Shown piece after piece: positions 5,770 through 8,797 of a stretch of DNA of 8,797 nucleotides. The stretch spans positions 1 through 8,797 of the forward strand of contig CAJPTB010000063.1 in NCBI GenBank assembly GCA_905373325.1, given 5' to 3'. The position numbers and the translations under genes were made by a program. Under the pieces are notes generated by a model. The model made no database searches. It was not told where the DNA came from and saw nothing but the letters and a program-made list of their open reading frames with translations. The stretch is from an uncultured Ancrocorticia sp. (GTDB lineage: Bacteria; Actinomycetota; Actinomycetes; Actinomycetales; Actinomycetaceae). Each line of letters begins with the position of its first letter. The first letter of the stretch is position 1.

Positions 5770-7506
5770 TTATCGACGTTGAGTCTCGTTGTTTTCTTCG
5801 CGGCGTCCTGCTTCGAGGAAGGTCACGGTCTTGTCGTCCTCGTAAGGAGAGACCGGGAGCGACTGGGGTGTTTCACTGTCCCGGCGGCGCGTGTTCTTCT
5901 TGTCGGACCTGCCGGTCAGACTCGACAGAGCCCGCGCGGACGACCCGCTGCGAACCTGGCGTGTACCGGACGGGGACGGCCTGCCGGGAGGGGTTTGGCC
6001 TCTGGCGGGAGCCGCGGTTCGTGTTGCGCCGCGCCCTGTTTGCCCGGTTGGCGTGCGTTCGACCGATGAGGCGCTGCGGGCGGCCAATCCTCCGCGCGAA
6101 GAAGAGCCCGCACCTCGCGAGGCACCTACCCCGCGAGACGAGCCGGCTCTTTGGGAGGAGCCAGTGCCGTTGGCGGTTGGGGTGCGTCCGCCGGTCAGCA
6201 CACGGGCCCCTGATCCCCGGGCCGGGGTTCGCCCACCAGACTGCCCGGCCGAAGCTGCCGAGGTCGTCGGGGTGCGCACAGCCGTGGTCGCTCCACGAAC
6301 GATCCCGGCCGAGCGGCCAGAGACGTTTGTCGAGGCTGTCGGGGTGCGCACAGCGGTAGTCGCTCCACGAACGATCCCGGCGGAACGGCCAGAGGCTGTC
6401 GAGGCAGGGCGGGCGATCCCGGTGGCACCGCCCCGCACAGCACCGGCCAGGCGGCCCGAAGCCGTTGGGGTGCGGACAGCCGTGGTCGCTCCTCGCAAGA
6501 TCCCCCGTGTCGACAGGGACGAAGAGGCCGAAGGTGAGGCTCCCGCCGCACGGATGACAGAGGAACGCGCGGCGGGCGTTTGCGCCGCGCGGGCCGCGCG
6601 TGCGGCTTGGTAAGCCTTGTAGCCGGCCACTCCCGTCCCTCCCGTGATCGCCGCGGCCGATGCCAGCGGGTTGTGCACCGTAGGCGAATGCCCGACCACG
6701 CCGGTGGGCGAACCCGACGACGTGATCGCGCCAGAGGGCGGCGGCGCGTAGTGCGAGGCCTGTAACGAGGCACCCCCACCAACCGGACCACCCGCAGAGC
6801 CGCTTCCGCCTGAGGGACCGACGCCTAGGGAGTCGTGGGGCCCGGCATGGCGTCCGGGGCTGCCGAGGGAAGTGTCCACCGACGCGCCCCAAGCCGCAGC
6901 CGACCGCGTCGGTGACCCTGCGTTTGACCCTGCCACAAGTTCGCGGCCGGCCTGCCCGCCGGCCAAAGGACGGCCGACATGGCCAGCGGAGGCCTGGTCG
7001 TGGAGCGGAAGCCTGTCAATGGCAGCCAGGGTCCGCTCGTTGAGCTTGGACAACGACGTCTTCGCCAACGAATCAATCTCAGCATGCGCCGCCTGACGCT
7101 GAGCCTCAACCTCAGCCGCCGCCACACCAGAAGCTGTGGCAGGCAACGCACCATTGGCCGACCCTGCCTTGTCGAGGGTCTCGTTGACTTGTTTGAGTTT
7201 GGCTTGGATTTCGACGCTTTCGTTTCTGGCGTCGATTCCTGCGTTGAGGACGTCGGTGGAGGATTTGACGATCTGTTTGAGCGCATCGGCTTGGGTGAGC
7301 ATCCGCCCGGCCAGCCGGTCAAGACTGGCGCAGGCCGCCCGCGCGGTGGCGCATTCGAGTCCGAGGTCGGCGGCGACCTCGCGGTTGCCCGTGGCGATCT
7401 GGGTCAAGGACTGGCTGACGGACGCCAAATGCCGGTGGGAATCCTCCAGGGCGCTCGTGCGCCATGACTCCATCTTGTACAGCCGGTCGGCGTGCGGCGT
7501 GCCCAT
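5770..7506 (-). CDS. Helical-head protein with cationic repetitive tail, unknown function
   Basis: I do not recognise a named family for this 578-residue protein. Residues 1-~170 are predicted helical and heptad-like (RLYKMESWRTSALEDSHRHL, LDRLAGRMLTQADALKQIV, IQAKLKQVNETLDKA). Residues ~195-280 are Gly/Ser/Pro-rich. A short Ala/Gly stretch, LASAAAITGGTGVAGYKAYQ (281-300), is weakly hydrophobic. Residues ~310-535 are an Arg/Ser/Thr/Gly/Ala tail with almost no acidic residues. It carries R-T-P-T at 345, 387, 411, 441 and 484 and R-T-P-A at 426, including two 24-residue near-identical tandem units. The last ~40 residues are mixed-charge (PYEDDKTVTFLEAG). There is no signal peptide. ATG 7506 follows GGGGAGG by six bases and shares a base with the upstream stop (TGATG). 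The architecture recalls type VII secretion substrates or cell-wall-associated proteins, but no YxxxD/E signal is seen. The gene itself is supported by frame, ribosome-binding site and coupling. Confidence 0.75.
   Translation of the reverse strand: MGTPHADRLYKMESWRTSALEDSHRHLASVSQSLTQIATGNREVAADLGLECATARAACASLDRLAGRMLTQADALKQIVKSSTDVLNAGIDARNESVEIQAKLKQVNETLDKAGSANGALPATASGVAAAEVEAQRQAAHAEIDSLAKTSLSKLNERTLAAIDRLPLHDQASAGHVGRPLAGGQAGRELVAGSNAGSPTRSAAAWGASVDTSLGSPGRHAGPHDSLGVGPSGGSGSAGGPVGGGASLQASHYAPPPSGAITSSGSPTGVVGHSPTVHNPLASAAAITGGTGVAGYKAYQAARAARAAQTPAARSSVIRAAGASPSASSSLSTRGILRGATTAVRTPTASGRLAGAVRGGATGIARPASTASGRSAGIVRGATTAVRTPTASTNVSGRSAGIVRGATTAVRTPTTSAASAGQSGGRTPARGSGARVLTGGRTPTANGTGSSQRAGSSRGVGASRGAGSSSRGGLAARSASSVERTPTGQTGRGATRTAAPARGQTPPGRPSPSGTRQVRSGSSARALSSLTGRSDKKNTRRRDSETPQSLPVSPYEDDKTVTFLEAGRREENNETQRR
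6266..6394 (-). repeat. 72-bp in-frame tandem repeat, two units, plus related third copy
   Basis: Unit one begins at 6266 and unit two at 6338, a period of 72 bases (24 codons). About 57 bases of each unit are nearly identical (GTCGGGGTGCGCACAGC, then CTCCACGAACGATCCCGGC), ending at 6322 and 6394. A more diverged copy of the first ~40 bases starts at 6464, 126 bases (42 codons) further on. Each encodes GATTAVRTPT with preceding SGRSAGIV in the two close copies. All spacings keep the reading frame, as expected for a protein-repeat expansion. Confidence 0.85.
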
Positions 7507-7964
7507 CACTTGCCTCCCCACTGCGAAAAGACGTCGACAAGGTTGCGGGCTTGCGCATAGGCCTCAACGAACTCCTGCATCTCCTGGGGGCGTCGGTAGG
7601 TGAACTTGCCGTCCAATGCCGCCAGACGCTCCAGGTACTTGGCCCGCTCGGCCTCGTTCACGCCCTCGAAGGAGGCGACCGCCTCCCGCAGCTGGCCGAT
7701 GCAGTGCTTTTGCCCACGCGAGACCGCCTGCAGCTCGCGCTCGGAGGCAAAGAGCGTCGTGTGCAGCGGAGCGTAGAACTGGTCAAGCTCGCCGATGCCG
7801 GCGCTGTTCTGCCCGCCGGGGGCCGGGGCCGAGGCCATTGCTCCTGTGGCCGCCTGAGCCCCCAGAGCAAACTCGTTCTGGGCCTTGTCGAATGCTTCGC
7901 CGTCCTTTTCCAGACGGCCGAGCCGCTGATCGAACTTGTCCCGATCAAGACGGAATTGAGACAC
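7506..7964 (-). CDS. Small helical protein, coupled partner of the 578-residue protein
   Basis: This 152-residue protein is almost entirely helical. A charged N-terminal helix (FRLDRDKFDQRLGRLEKDGEAFDKAQNEF) is followed by a flexible Ala/Pro/Gly linker (residues ~40-58). A second long helix pair follows (ELDQFYAPLHTTLFASERELQAVSRGQKHCIGQLREAVASF), then a C-terminal helix ending in SQWGGK. Its size and helix-linker-helix layout resemble small ESX/type VII-associated proteins, but there is no central WxG turn and no YxxxD/E signal, so I do not assign the family. I chose GTG 7964 because GGAAGG (7974-7979) lies nine bases upstream. An in-frame ATG at 7984 would add six residues. A closer ATG at 7969 is out of frame and stops after seven codons. 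The TGA overlaps the next gene's ATG by one base, suggesting equimolar partners. Confidence 0.75.
   Translation of the reverse strand: MSQFRLDRDKFDQRLGRLEKDGEAFDKAQNEFALGAQAATGAMASAPAPGGQNSAGIGELDQFYAPLHTTLFASERELQAVSRGQKHCIGQLREAVASFEGVNEAERAKYLERLAALDGKFTYRRPQEMQEFVEAYAQARNLVDVFSQWGGK
7513..7519 (-). promoter_or_regulatory. Strong ribosome-binding site of the 578-residue gene
   Basis: On the minus strand GGGGAGG ends six bases before ATG 7506 and lies inside the 3' end of the upstream gene. It decides the start at 7506 over the in-frame GTG at 7521, which has no such site. Confidence 0.75.
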
Positions 7965-8490
7965 GCATACCACCCTTCCCATCCAAAGAAAGTTGTCTGT
8001 CGAAAAACGCTTCGCCCGCACGCTCGCGCGGACGACGCCGACGGCCCGCAAGCCCCGACCTCGGACCAATATGGCCGTGCATGCACACCCAACCTGTCGC
8101 CGCCGCGAGGACCTACAGCACCGTCAAGACCTAACGTTAGCACCCCCACCCGCCTTGCGCACCCCTTTTTCCACAACCCACCTTTGCACATGCATGACAT
8201 AATGACATTTCGGGCGCGTAACCCCACAGAAAACGCCGCCCTGGCCGACCTAAAATTCGCACCCCCGCAACCAACCAAACATGACTACGCCCACCATGCC
8301 AAACACGCCCAAAACAAAAACACACACATTCAGCAGAGACACGACTCTTGAAGTTCACATAAAGCATGCGTCAAACGTCGATCGTCAAGAATCCGAATGA
8401 AACTATCTTTTCTGAGATTTTTTGATTTTATCAACAATGAATCGGGATCATCTTCCGCATCCTACGGAAGCCGCCGCAGGCAACCGCGCC
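7965..8490. other. Upstream region of the two-gene pair, no gene seen
   Basis: No supported protein gene. From about 8130 to 8345 the plus strand is dominated by A and C, so a leftward transcript would be G/U-rich, with long G-runs near 8141-8165. A perfect 10-bp palindrome CTAACGTTAG lies at 8131-8140. At 8369-8388, read on the minus strand, two TTGACG words lie 14 bases apart, downstream of an A/T-rich tract (8401-8445). This could be a promoter with an upstream A/T element for the helical pair, but I find no good -10 box. CTTCCG/CGGAAG (8452-8470) is a small hairpin without a U-tract. Confidence 0.5.
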
Positions 8491-8797
8491 TAGGAAGCAT
8501 GCGCCCGCCCGACCATGTCGGCACCCCGCCGGCCGACTCCCGCGGGACCGAAGCATGGCAGCCGATTTGCAAGCGCAGGTTCGCCGCGCCCCGCACGCCC
8601 AGTGCGGCACACCATTGCGGTCAGCATTTCGATGCACACCCGGACAGCGCAATCTTCGCACCCGGGCAGCACAATCTTCATACCCAGGCAGTGCAACCTT
8701 TCGGACAGACCGTCGCTTCGGACAGACGGCCGTTTCGGCCGGACCGCCTTGATGAACAGCCCAACGCGTCCGGCGGCGTGCCGTTCGAACAACCCGC
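8491..8797. other. Right-edge region without a convincing gene
   Basis: An open frame runs leftward from the window edge to 8490, but its translation (Cys/Arg/Gly-rich, no recognisable domain, no ribosome-binding site) looks like a GC-rich artefact. The short tandem repeats at 8637-8736 cross it with periods not divisible by three. ATG 8752 begins a plus-strand frame that runs off the edge after about 15 codons. It has no visible ribosome-binding site and cannot be judged. Confidence 0.4.
8637..8736. repeat. Degenerate short tandem repeats, 22-bp and 17-bp periods
   Basis: Three consecutive 22-base units (8637-8658, 8659-8680, 8681-8702) share the pattern CACCCGGRCAGCRCAATCTTC with several changes in the third. 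They are followed by two 17-base units (8703-8719, 8720-8736) sharing GGACAGAC and ending in TTC. The word GGACAG or GGCAG occurs in every unit. This is not a CRISPR: units abut with no spacers. A 22-bp period is about two helical turns, which would suit an array of protein-binding sites. Confidence 0.65.

Noticed and set aside
5873..6892. Long open frames on both strands over the tail-encoding region
   Set aside because: They are frame shadows of the 578-residue gene, whose repeats, start signal and coupling are consistent only in its own frame.
7506..7964. Assignment of the 152-residue protein as a WXG100/ESX protein
   Set aside because: The only Trp is near the C-terminus (QWGGK) rather than in a central hairpin turn, no Tyr has D/E four residues later, and no secretion genes are in the window.
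8637..8702. CRISPR array
   Set aside because: The units are directly adjacent with no unique spacers, are degenerate, and only three are present.
8490..8792. Minus-strand frame of about 100 residues, open at the window edge
   Set aside because: No recognisable domain, a Cys/Arg-rich composition typical of artefacts, and crossed by tandem repeats with periods of 22 and 17 bases.

Overview
The window looks like chromosomal DNA from a high-GC Gram-positive bacterium (Actinomycetota). The evidence is strong G/C third-position bias, GTG starts, a DUF47-Pit phosphate pair of the kind found in Streptomyces, an LppM-type lipoprotein and a nitrobindin-like/YgfZ pair. I cannot name a genus. No rRNA, tRNA, transposase or CRISPR array was found.

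Layout. (1) Positions 1-2245, minus strand, form a compact operon read from right to left: an unrecognised polytopic membrane protein, a nitrobindin/FABP-like beta-barrel protein, and a YgfZ/GcvT-like folate-binding protein cut by the left edge. The last two overlap by one base (TGATG). (2) Positions 2246-2829 are a divergent intergenic region. It holds a possible promoter, small hairpins and a perfect 28-bp palindrome, which together could be a small RNA or leader with its terminator. It also has a second inverted repeat over the likely promoter of the next genes. (3) Positions 2830-4467, plus strand, are a two-gene phosphate operon: a PhoU-like DUF47 protein three bases upstream of a PiT-family permease. 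(4) Positions 4468-4894 are an unusual A-poor, pyrimidine-skewed spacer with a weak terminator. (5) Positions 4895-5683, plus strand, encode an LppM-like lipoprotein with a C-terminal membrane segment. Its middle is strikingly AT-rich. A strong terminator follows. (6) Positions 5770-7964, minus strand, convergent with the lipoprotein, are a translationally coupled pair: a 152-residue helical protein and a 578-residue protein with a helical head and a long cationic, repetitive, probably disordered tail carrying repeated R-T-P-T motifs. (7) Positions 7965-8797 have no convincing gene. They hold an A/C-skewed upstream region for the pair and a set of degenerate short tandem repeats.

Functionally, the phosphate pair is ordinary low-affinity phosphate uptake with its regulatory partner. 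The YgfZ/nitrobindin operon suggests iron-sulfur or redox housekeeping with an attached membrane component. The right-hand pair is the least explained part. Its size and architecture (small helical protein plus larger helical head with low-complexity tail) recall substrates of type VII secretion, but neither the secretion signal nor any secretion machinery is visible here, so that link remains a hypothesis.
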